Shown here one piece after another: positions 1 through 7,272 of a DNA stretch of 41,604 nucleotides. The position numbers and the translations under genes are program-made. The stretch covers positions 1 to 41,604 of the forward strand of contig LUGL01000103.1 of assembly GCA_002796835.1 (NCBI GenBank). Direction: 5' to 3'. Under the pieces are notes generated by a model. It did not search any database. It was given only the letters and a program-made list of their open reading frames with translations, and was not told the DNA's origin. The stretch comes from Elainella saxicola E1. GTDB taxonomy: Bacteria; Cyanobacteriota; Cyanobacteriia; Elainellales; Elainellaceae. Position 1 is the stretch's first letter; every line of letters starts with the position of its first letter.

Positions 1-1100
1 GGGGTTGAGGGTGGGGAAGGAGGGCGATCGGGTATGGAAGTTGTAGAGGTACTCGATTGGGCAACAGGTCTGGAAGTTGATGAAGCTCCCGTTCCAAGAG
101 TGGATTGGGCAGCAGTGGCTGGACCGGCAATGGATGGGTCGGCAGCCGATCGGGCAGAAATTGGGACGATCGGATCTAAGTCAGTGCGAGTTGGGGGGAC
201 AACGGGAGCCGCTTCAATCACTGAGCTATTAGTATCCATGCGGCGCTGAACCATGGTAGGCAGGCTGACGGGGTCACGATTTGCGGAGCGACCAGACTGC
301 TGTAAGACATGGGTGAGTTCATGGGCTAGTAGTCTTTGACCTGATTCGGTATGGGGCTGATAATAGCCTGCTCCAAAGAAAATATCTTGCTGATGGGTGA
401 AAGCCTGGGCCTGGAGTGCTCGCGAAAGTTCAGCCGCTTCTGCGTCGGTATGAAGTCTCACCTGATCAAACCCCTGACCAAAACGCGGTTCAAAAAACGA
501 TCGCAAATGTTCCGGTAACGGATGGCCGCTCCCCCGCAGACGATGCAGATTTGCTTCCAGTTCGGGCGTCACTGTAGGACTTAAACCGCTGTTTCCCTTA
601 GGCTGGATCGTTCCTTCGGTAATATCTTCACCAGCATCTTCATCCTCTTTTTCGCGTTCAGCATCTTCATCCACGGGTTGACGGCGAAGTTTGTCTTCTT
701 CTTCACAGGCCGGACAAAACCGTTGGACGATCGGGGTAGCAGACTCAACTGCAGTGGCATCGGCGACAGGATTGGCCGCATCCATCTTCATCACGGCGTC
801 CGCCATTCGATCGGCTTCCTGTTCATACTCATCACCCGCTGTTGCAACCTGGAGTTTGGCTTGCAGACGCGGCATTGAATGGGAGCCAATCTGGGTAGCA
901 GAAGATGGGCGAGAACTTGCAGCGGGAATTGCCTCATGCAGCACAGGCAGCGCATCACCAACTCTCTGTTCTGTTGCCGCTGTTGCCATTGCCTGAATCA
1001 CGATCGAGGGCAGTCTCCGGCGCTGGGGATGGGCCGATTGCTGAGTTGGCGTCGTATCAGAGGTTTCAGAATCTGTGGGGGCAGAAATTTTCGTATTCAT
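1..1100 (-). CDS. DUF4157 (eCIS core domain) protein, 3' end cut by window edge
   Basis: The reading frame opens at an ATG at 1100 and stays open to position 1, giving 366 residues without a stop, so the C-terminus is outside the window. Residues about 91-104 carry the YEQEADRMAD-type motif that often precedes DUF4157. A CPAC pair lies at 129-132, followed by an acidic stretch (about 141-160). The DUF4157 domain spans about 178-270 and contains HELTH at 260-264, a zinc-metallopeptidase-like HExxH. From about 285 onward the chain is Pro/Ser/Thr-rich and looks disordered, so it may link to a further domain. DUF4157 proteins are a hallmark of eCIS loci and are often thought to be cargo or cargo-processing factors; the role here is inferred. 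Its ATG overlaps the stop of the upstream gene (ATGA), so it is the next cistron of the injection-system operon. Whether HExxH is catalytic cannot be told. Confidence 0.9.
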   Translation of the reverse strand, partial: MNTKISAPTDSETSDTTPTQQSAHPQRRRLPSIVIQAMATAATEQRVGDALPVLHEAIPAASSRPSSATQIGSHSMPRLQAKLQVATAGDEYEQEADRMADAVMKMDAANPVADATAVESATPIVQRFCPACEEEDKLRRQPVDEDAEREKEDEDAGEDITEGTIQPKGNSGLSPTVTPELEANLHRLRGSGHPLPEHLRSFFEPRFGQGFDQVRLHTDAEAAELSRALQAQAFTHQQDIFFGAGYYQPHTESGQRLLAHELTHVLQQSGRSANRDPVSLPTMVQRRMDTNSSVIEAAPVVPPTRTDLDPIVPISARSAADPSIAGPATAAQSTLGTGASSTSRPVAQSSTSTTSIPDRPPSPPST

Positions 1101-1408
1101 CGTCCTAACCCTCGATGTTCTAACCCTCGATAAACTGCCTGAGCAATTTGCACCCCAGCAACTTCTGCGGAGGCATTGACGGGTAGGACGATCGAGCCAC
1201 CATCTAGCTGCATCACATGGCCCTGTGTCTTCAAACCAGAAGGAATGCCTTGTTCTGCAAACAATCGGGTCAGTTCTTGCTCAACCATGCGGCCTAGCTG
1301 GACTGAATTGATGCCCTCAAATCCTTGCAAAACCAGACTGTCAATTTGCAGTGCGATCGGGTTTGAATTGAAATTCTCATTTCCATTTGCATCCAAATTC
1401 GCATTCAT
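1097..1408 (-). CDS. Small conserved eCIS-operon protein, 103 aa
   Basis: A short protein between the AAA+ ATPase and the DUF4157 gene. I start it at the ATG at 1408, which overlaps the ATPase stop as ATGA and sits 6 nt after a GGAGG. An ATG two codons earlier (1414) is possible but lies against the ribosome site. The body (FEGINSVQLGRMVEQELTRL and VAGVQIAQAVYRGL) looks like two short helical segments around a GGSIVLPV strand. Small proteins of this look are common beside DUF4157 genes in eCIS loci, from memory of the family; no function is known to me. The C-terminus repeats RGL twice because of a 15-bp duplication in the DNA. The 3' end overlaps the DUF4157 start by 4 nt. Confidence 0.8.
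   Translation of the reverse strand: MNANLDANGNENFNSNPIALQIDSLVLQGFEGINSVQLGRMVEQELTRLFAEQGIPSGLKTQGHVMQLDGGSIVLPVNASAEVAGVQIAQAVYRGLEHRGLGR
1103..1132. repeat. 15-bp imperfect tandem duplication
   Basis: TCCTAACCCTCGATG (1103-1117) is followed directly by TTCTAACCCTCGATA (1118-1132). It lies in the last codons of the 103-aa gene and creates the repeated RGL near its C-terminus, a few bases before the DUF4157 start. It is one of several short tandem duplications in the window. Confidence 0.85.
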
Positions 1409-3438
1409 ACCCATCCTCCCACTTCCGCCTCAGTCAGATTTTTCTCCAATTTGGCGTACTCACTGCGAGCGGCTTGCAGCAAATGAGCCATACCCATCGC
1501 CTCTCCCCGATCGGCAGCCAGAAAAGCCGCATTTAAGGCAATGTTGCGAATGTTGCCGCCCACGACCTGTAACCGGGCAAGACGGGCAAAATCTAATGCT
1601 TGCGTCGGCAGCTTGGCAGGAAACATGCGTTGCCAGATTTCCATGCGCTGCACTGTATCAGGGAAGGGAAACTGTACGACAAAACGAATGCGCCGTAGAA
1701 AGGCTGAATCGATCGCCTGCTTCAAATTGGTCGTCAAAATCGCCAGACCCCGATAGGCTTCCATGCGTTGCAGCAGATAACTCACCTCGATATTGGCATA
1801 GCGATCGTGGCTATCTTTCACATCACTGCGTTTGCCAAACAGAGCGTCCGCCTCATCAAACAGCAAAATTGCTCCGCCGCTCTCGGCAGCATCAAACACC
1901 TGTCGCAAGTTCTTCTCGGTTTCGCCAATGTATTTACTCACCGCCTGACTCAAATCAATCCGATATAAATCGAGTTGCAGCTCATGGGCGATTACCTCCG
2001 CCGCTAAAGTCTTGCCCGTGCCGCTCGCTCCGGCAAATAGGCTGGTGATGCCCAATCCATTTGAACCGCGTAGAGCAAACTCCCAGGTGTCATAGACCAA
2101 ACTGCGCTGCCGCACTTGCGCCACAATTTCTTGCAGGATCTGAAGCTGAGCCGCAGGCAGGACCAGATCTGACCAAGTGGCCGAAGGTTCAATACGCTGT
2201 GCTAATCCGCCCAACTGAGTGCGGGCCTGAATGCGGCAAGTCTCCCACAAAAATTGCGGCAAGGCTTGAGCAATCACCTGATCGGGTTCTCGTTGAATTG
2301 CCGTTCCTACAGTTTGAATCATGGCGGCATTGAAATTGAACTGGGCCAGGATGGTCGTCAAATGAACATTTAGCTGCGAACTGAGCGGACCCAGCGCCGT
2401 TTGCCAGAGCTGCCACTGTTCTTCCGGACTGGGTTTCTCAACCTGTAATCGAATTGCAGTCTGTTGATTGAGCAGCAGCGGTTCCCGGACAAACAGAAAA
2501 CTGCGTCCCTGTAACTCTGTTATCCAAGGTGAAAGAGCTTGCAGCCGATCAGCATGATCGAGATCGTCGCAAATCATCGCTAGGGCGCTTTGGGTCAACT
2601 GTACTTCTCGTTGCCATAATCGACTCAGGGTTTCCCGTTCTGTGACTGCGGTTGGCAAATCCTGAGCGCGAATCATATACAGCGGAATTCCCAGCAGATA
2701 ACAGGCTGCCGTTGCGATCGCCATTTTTTCAGTCGCTTCAACACCGCTAAGTTGGACGATCGGCCAGGATTGTAGCTGAGATTGTAGCTGAGAGGCTGAC
2801 CAATATTCGACAATTTTCGTGACCATCGCTTGTTGAGATGGCGCTAACACGCTCTGCACTTGCAGCGGTTTGACCCACCCCCGCAGCCGCTGATCCAGAT
2901 AGGAAATCCCCATCAGATAATGCAAAATGCGCTCATCAATTCGTAGTCGGCTTTGAGTCAAACTCACGCTCGGATCGATCTCGATTAAATTCCAGTTGCG
3001 TAGAGGAGCGATCGGCGATAGCGCATCCCAATGGGCTTCTGGTAAAGCAGCCAGCGCCAAACTAAAGGTGACATAAGGCAAATGAGCACTCCCTTGCGCT
3101 GCCGCACAAGCCTGGGCCACAGCCGCACTCAATTCCACCCCCGCACAGAGCAGCAACACCGATCGTTCAAAGGCGGTGAGATGAAATAGGTGACAAAGGG
3201 TTTCAAGCGCCGGAGCAGCCGACAGTTCTGACTCCATCGTTGCCGCCAATTCTGCCAAAGACTCTGAGGTCGATCGCTCTGATTGGAGTAATTCTGGTTG
3301 AAGTTCTAATTTTTGGCCTGCCGGATAACCTGATTGGCGACGCGAAACATATTGCTCCAACCAAATTTGCACCTCGCCTAAGGCAATGGCCAGGTACTCT
3401 TGATTTGCAGTTTGCCAGTCGAACAGAGAGGAGTTCAT
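1405..3438 (-). CDS. AAA+ ATPase of contractile injection system (Pvc15/Afp15-like)
   Basis: A 677-residue protein with a C-terminal AAA+ module. Walker A GASGTGKT lies at about 470-477, Walker B ILLFDEADALFG at about 523-534, and arginine-finger-like FLRRIRF follows. The N-terminal 400 residues are helical and hold a poorly conserved second ATPase-like region, as is usual for large eCIS ATPases. Afp15/Pvc15-type ATPases are needed for assembly or stability of the particle, or for cargo loading, and act in the cytoplasm. The gene lies 70 bp after the DUF4255 gene and its stop overlaps the next start (ATGA), which ties it to the operon. An in-frame 12-bp duplication at 2769-2792 gives QLQSQLQS. 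The family call is firm; the exact role is inferred. Confidence 0.95.
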   Translation of the reverse strand: MNSSLFDWQTANQEYLAIALGEVQIWLEQYVSRRQSGYPAGQKLELQPELLQSERSTSESLAELAATMESELSAAPALETLCHLFHLTAFERSVLLLCAGVELSAAVAQACAAAQGSAHLPYVTFSLALAALPEAHWDALSPIAPLRNWNLIEIDPSVSLTQSRLRIDERILHYLMGISYLDQRLRGWVKPLQVQSVLAPSQQAMVTKIVEYWSASQLQSQLQSWPIVQLSGVEATEKMAIATAACYLLGIPLYMIRAQDLPTAVTERETLSRLWQREVQLTQSALAMICDDLDHADRLQALSPWITELQGRSFLFVREPLLLNQQTAIRLQVEKPSPEEQWQLWQTALGPLSSQLNVHLTTILAQFNFNAAMIQTVGTAIQREPDQVIAQALPQFLWETCRIQARTQLGGLAQRIEPSATWSDLVLPAAQLQILQEIVAQVRQRSLVYDTWEFALRGSNGLGITSLFAGASGTGKTLAAEVIAHELQLDLYRIDLSQAVSKYIGETEKNLRQVFDAAESGGAILLFDEADALFGKRSDVKDSHDRYANIEVSYLLQRMEAYRGLAILTTNLKQAIDSAFLRRIRFVVQFPFPDTVQRMEIWQRMFPAKLPTQALDFARLARLQVVGGNIRNIALNAAFLAADRGEAMGMAHLLQAARSEYAKLEKNLTEAEVGGWV
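2769..2792. repeat. 12-bp perfect tandem duplication inside the ATPase gene
   Basis: ATTGTAGCTGAG occurs twice in direct succession. Being 12 bp it keeps frame and duplicates four residues (LQSQ) in the ATPase. Confidence 0.85.
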
Positions 3439-3508
3439 GGTGGGGGCTATCCGGAAATCAGGATCGATCGCGACAGATTATCAGCAACATCTGAGTCCTG
3501 TGAACTTT

Positions 3509-4888
3509 CTAGGGAGGCATCACGACACTAGGCGCAATATATTGCCGAAAGGTAGGACTGGCAGCGTCCGGATCGCTGAGCAACATGCTGGTCGCCCCAT
3601 CAACTTGGACCCGAATCAAGTAGCGTCCCGGCTGCACATGGCGGAGATGAAACCTGAGGGCAGTAGTGTCCGTTGTGCGGGGTTCTGCACTAAACCGATA
3701 GGATAGAGGATTTACAGCCGTGGTTTGGTTAAGAAGAATCTGAACCCGCTGTTCTGGGCTGGTATTGAGGGTGAGCTGAAGATCGAGGAAGTGCGAGGGT
3801 AGCTGATTGGGTTCACTGGGAGCGGGGGAGAGGGTAATTTGAAAGTCGTTGTTGATATTGCGGGCAATTCCAGGACGCAGCACAAAGGCCGCCACATTTG
3901 ATTCGATCGCCCGGTGTGGATCAGCAGGTGTGTCAAAATTCACCTCATGCAAAACTTGCAGCGACTGAACGCCTGCCCTCAGCGACCCGGCTGGAAAGGG
4001 AGGAGAGGCGAGCGGCAGCGAAATTTGACGATCGTTCACCGCAGGTAAATCCATTCCTACTAAAACAGATTGGATATCAGGCAGTGACACCTCTAATGTA
4101 TTCAATCGAACTCTCGTTTGATTTCCTAAAAGCTGTTGTCCTCGAATCAGCAAAGGACTGCCAACATCGACGCTATCTTCACCGCTTGTAGCCTGTACTC
4201 GTTCAATCACAGGCGTCTGGAAGGGAAGCGCCAGCAGATTATATTGCCGCACAGGCAACGCCGATTTTGTCGATCGCTGACTTTCGATCAGCACAACAGA
4301 AACCTGATAGGCCGCCGTGGGCCGATAGTGCGTTTGCAGGGCAGACCACAACTTGGACATCTCTTCAGTGCCCATCGGCTGAGGTGCAATTTTGATTTGC
4401 TCAACCTGATCGGCTAAAGCAGCCGCAGAGAGCGATTGATAGGCCGTCGGCAGATCGCTGCCGTTAAATGGGGGAGAGGGTGGCCCCAGAGCAGTTCGGA
4501 TGGCGTTGCGCGTCAGGACTGGCGTTTCATGCAGCAACTGCATGGCATAGCCTAACAGGATTTCGCTATGGAAGGGTTCTTTGCTGTAGGCCGTCAACAA
4601 ATAATGCAAATCGACTGCCAAAGGAGGATTGGTGACCCGATCGCCATTACTATTCCGAGAAGGAAGGCCAACATTCCGCCAACCCGGATTGGGCGTCACC
4701 TGGTAAAGAAATAAATTCAGTTTGTCTTCTTGCTGATTGTCATTGCTAGTCAGCACCAGATCCGGCGGCAACACCGTCACGGTCACAGTATTTCCCAGAT
4801 TGCTCGCCACATTCTGGTTGATTAGCCCATCATTTAGCAAATCTCGCAGCACAGCGGTTACTGCAGCAATCGCCAATGCATTACTCAT
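3509..4888 (-). CDS. DUF4255 (Pvc16/Afp16-like) tail terminator protein
   Basis: A 459-residue protein whose N-terminal 180 residues match the DUF4255/Pvc16 pattern: MSNALAIAAVTAVLRDLL at the start, a KLNLFLYQVTPNPGWRN core, then DLHYLLTAY and LLGYAMQLLHETPVLTR. In PVC and Afp particles this protein caps the sheath-tube at the distal end and fixes its length. The remainder (about 230-459) looks like beta-sandwich, Ig-like domains (VERVQATSGEDSVDVGSPL; LQLTLNTSPEQRVQILLN), which is longer than the Afp16 core and may decorate the cap. The ATG overlaps the preceding stop (ATGA) and has GGAGG 7 nt upstream. Confidence 0.93.
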   Translation of the reverse strand: MSNALAIAAVTAVLRDLLNDGLINQNVASNLGNTVTVTVLPPDLVLTSNDNQQEDKLNLFLYQVTPNPGWRNVGLPSRNSNGDRVTNPPLAVDLHYLLTAYSKEPFHSEILLGYAMQLLHETPVLTRNAIRTALGPPSPPFNGSDLPTAYQSLSAAALADQVEQIKIAPQPMGTEEMSKLWSALQTHYRPTAAYQVSVVLIESQRSTKSALPVRQYNLLALPFQTPVIERVQATSGEDSVDVGSPLLIRGQQLLGNQTRVRLNTLEVSLPDIQSVLVGMDLPAVNDRQISLPLASPPFPAGSLRAGVQSLQVLHEVNFDTPADPHRAIESNVAAFVLRPGIARNINNDFQITLSPAPSEPNQLPSHFLDLQLTLNTSPEQRVQILLNQTTAVNPLSYRFSAEPRTTDTTALRFHLRHVQPGRYLIRVQVDGATSMLLSDPDAASPTFRQYIAPSVVMPP

Positions 4889-5799
4889 GGTGATCCTCCA
4901 TTGCGCTGTCGCAAATAATCATCCAAGGAAAGCGCTGACTGGGTGCGTGTTGCAGGAGAACGAACCACTGGAGCTGCCCGAGTAGCCCGCACTTCAATCC
5001 GTCCGATCGTCACCTGAATCACAGGCAGCGTGGTTAGTACAGGCGATTCGGTTGCGATCGGTTCTAGCCGGGATTGTTCAACTGGCAGAGCAGAATGAGA
5101 CACCAGTTGTTGCGCCCGATCGAGTGGATGGACATTTGAGCGAGGAGATGGGTCGATCGTCAGGTCTTGTTGCCGATCTGCTGATGCAATTTGGGGTTCA
5201 ATCTTCGATCGAGAGAATGCTGGCACACGCCCTTCAGCATCAATCATATTTCCAACGGATTCCGATCGCGGCGGAGGCTGGGACGTCAAGACAGCAGGTG
5301 GAGGCGAAGGGGTTGAATCTTCCGCTGGATCGTGAACATTGGAAGTGACACCTGCATACATTGCTGCATTTTGAGGTTGAACTAAAATAGAACGAGGCCG
5401 ATCGATCAGTGCATCAACCCCCAACCTGGCTAGATCAGGAATATCCCCTGTCGAAGAATCAGCAGAAACTAAACGCGGCGCTGTGTTTGGGGGTAAGTCA
5501 GCAATGTGGGATGCCACTCCAGTCACCACTTCAGCCGAAAATTGCATTTGAGAGGAGCTAGTCATCGGATCGATCACAGGTTTTGTCGTGACTGGATCGA
5601 TCGACTGAGCATTCATTGATTCAACCGAGAATTCTGGCGATCGGTCAGCACTCTCCCTGGATTCCTCAATCTCTGGATTGATCAGATAACCTGCATTCAC
5701 CATTCCGGCTGTCGAAGCATAAACTGAGTCAATCCGGGGCTGCACCGCAGGAGTCTGCACCAACGAACGTTCAATCAGCCGCGTCAAGAAATCACTCAT
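4885..5799 (-). CDS. Disordered eCIS-operon protein with conserved C-terminal motif
   Basis: About 304 residues, rich in Pro, Ser, Asp, Gln and Val, with almost no predicted globular region. The only parts that look ordered are the first 20 residues (SDFLTRLIERSLVQ) and a C-terminal block LPVIQVTIGRIEVRA followed by LSLDDYLRQR. A VTIGRIEVRA-like tail is, from memory, a recurring signature of unnamed proteins in eCIS loci. I start it at the ATG at 5799, which overlaps the preceding stop as ATGA; an ATG at 5823 would overlap that gene by 28 bp. It sits between the baseplate-like and terminator genes, so a structural, adaptor or tether role is conceivable, but the function is unknown. Confidence 0.85.
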   Translation of the reverse strand: MSDFLTRLIERSLVQTPAVQPRIDSVYASTAGMVNAGYLINPEIEESRESADRSPEFSVESMNAQSIDPVTTKPVIDPMTSSSQMQFSAEVVTGVASHIADLPPNTAPRLVSADSSTGDIPDLARLGVDALIDRPRSILVQPQNAAMYAGVTSNVHDPAEDSTPSPPPAVLTSQPPPRSESVGNMIDAEGRVPAFSRSKIEPQIASADRQQDLTIDPSPRSNVHPLDRAQQLVSHSALPVEQSRLEPIATESPVLTTLPVIQVTIGRIEVRATRAAPVVRSPATRTQSALSLDDYLRQRNGGSP

Positions 5800-6572
5800 C
5801 TTTGCACCATCTCTAAGTAACATTGCCGCCGAAAATCGCTCAGTGCCAGAACATCTGCTTCACGCCAGCCATAAGCTCGTGCTAACAGGTGGATCTCCCG
5901 CAACAATCGCTTGGCCCTGACACTCAACTCTGTCCAAAAAAACTGGATAATATCGAATACTTGATTCCAGGGCTGACCACAGTCAGGACATTGAAAATCC
6001 AGCAGGATCTCAGCTTGAGGATCCAACTCTGCCATGGTTTGGATCAGCCGTTGAATTGCCGCCGCAGGCAACTGCTGTAAGGTAAGATGCTCTCCCTGAC
6101 GATGAGCCTGCAACAGGCATTGCTGGACAAGCTGTTGCTGAAGACTGACAGGGCTATCTACCGAGGATTGATTGACGATCGCCCCCAAATCTCGACTGTT
6201 AGGCAGGCGAAACTGGAGGTCAATGTCATCGATCAGGCAAGTCTGCGGCTTGAGCAACCTGTCAGGATCGGTTAGGACAGGAACTCGAATATCGGCCACC
6301 TCAAACGCAAATTCCAGCGGCTTCTGACAGTGGGGACATTCGGCAAATCCGTTCAAATGATGGCCAAAGGTTAATTCCCGAACGTTGAGCAGCAGGGCAT
6401 CTCGCTGACCGATCGGCAAAGCGGTCAGTGCTGGCCAAGTTTGAGTGGGACAGGCGACAGACAGAATGGTGATTGCCCGGTCCAACCAATGCTGAGGTTG
6501 GCCGATTTCCCAAATCCGCAAAATATCTTCAGCATTTAAGCGGCGTACAGGCAGAGGTAACGCATTTATCAT
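5796..6572 (-). CDS. Baseplate-type protein with two CxxC pairs (T4-baseplate-like)
   Basis: A 258-residue protein. The N-terminal half begins with LPLPVRRLNAEDILRIWEIG and includes the block TALPIGQRDALLLNVREL. Two zinc-ribbon-like CxxC pairs follow: CPHC at about 99-102 and CPDC near 195, separated by a helical insert with PAAAIQRLIQTMAELDPQAE. The C-terminus (LLREIHLLARAYGWREADVLAL) is typical of the phage T4 baseplate family found in contractile tails, where such proteins help baseplate assembly. The paired cysteines suggest one metal site made from two halves. It lies 62 bp after the tube gene and its stop overlaps the next start. The family assignment is by pattern and less certain than for the sheath and tube. 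Confidence 0.82.
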   Translation of the reverse strand: MINALPLPVRRLNAEDILRIWEIGQPQHWLDRAITILSVACPTQTWPALTALPIGQRDALLLNVRELTFGHHLNGFAECPHCQKPLEFAFEVADIRVPVLTDPDRLLKPQTCLIDDIDLQFRLPNSRDLGAIVNQSSVDSPVSLQQQLVQQCLLQAHRQGEHLTLQQLPAAAIQRLIQTMAELDPQAEILLDFQCPDCGQPWNQVFDIIQFFWTELSVRAKRLLREIHLLARAYGWREADVLALSDFRRQCYLEMVQR

Positions 6573-6634
6573 CTAACAGGCTCCCATGCGCTGAGGCGAA
6601 CCAATTCCGAACTAACACCCTCGCTAAAAGGACG

Positions 6635-7162
6635 TTAAACGGGCGGCTCCAGAAAAGATGGCTCATCCGGTTCCGTCACGTCATAGTCGCGTTCCCAGCC
6701 CTCATTCTCTAATTTGATGGTTTGAATCGCGATCGCATTTGCGTTGGCATCCAGATCGGGTAACGCCTGGTATTCAGATACCCAACACCGGAAGATTTTA
6801 TAGGCGATCGCTAACTGTCCTGCTTCGTTGTAGACTTCCAAAATAATATTCTTGCGGAAATCCTTGAGAGACACCTCAACTCCTAAACCAGAGCCAAAAT
6901 TCCAGACCTTATTAGCCCATTGTTCAAATTCCAGATCATGCGTTACCCCACGTTCCAACGTAATCGCTTCGTACTTGGTGCGTCCTGGCGATTTCCGTGC
7001 CGAACTGGGATCTCCGCCCGCTCGATGTTCCACAACTTCCGTCATGCGTTTTAAAGCCGACACCTTGCTTACCCCTGCAACGTATCGTCCATCCCATTTC
7101 ATCCGAAACTTAAAGTTCTTATACGGATCGAATCGTTGGGCATTTACACTAAATTGAGCCAT
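6635..7162 (-). CDS. Inner tube protein of contractile injection system
   Basis: A 175-residue protein of the gp19/Hcp-like tail-tube family. The N-terminus (FDPYKNFKFRMKWDGRYVAGVSKVSALKR) with TEVVEHRAGGDPS, then KYEAITLERGVTHD and VSEYQALPDLDANANAIAIQ, is the classic pattern. It polymerises into the rigid tube driven through the membrane when the sheath contracts. The family is usually about 145-150 residues; here an acidic Pro-rich tail (EPDEPSFLEPPV) extends the C-terminus. A GGAG..AGGA ribosome site precedes the ATG. Only one tube paralogue is seen, directly after the sheath. Confidence 0.96.
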   Translation of the reverse strand: MAQFSVNAQRFDPYKNFKFRMKWDGRYVAGVSKVSALKRMTEVVEHRAGGDPSSARKSPGRTKYEAITLERGVTHDLEFEQWANKVWNFGSGLGVEVSLKDFRKNIILEVYNEAGQLAIAYKIFRCWVSEYQALPDLDANANAIAIQTIKLENEGWERDYDVTEPDEPSFLEPPV

Positions 7163-7272
7163 GATCCTACTCCTGCAAAATCGATTTCAGACTGCTCAGG
7201 TAACTGTTTTCCAAACCCATATCCCAAAGGACCTAATCGATCGGCCTCTGAGATGATTAAGTAGCAAGATAA

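Noticed and set aside
1176-2048. Long open frame on the plus strand inside the AAA+ ATPase gene
   Set aside because: It is antisense to a clear AAA+ ATPase with Walker motifs, has an odd composition (many Pro, Arg, Ser, Cys) and no family match.
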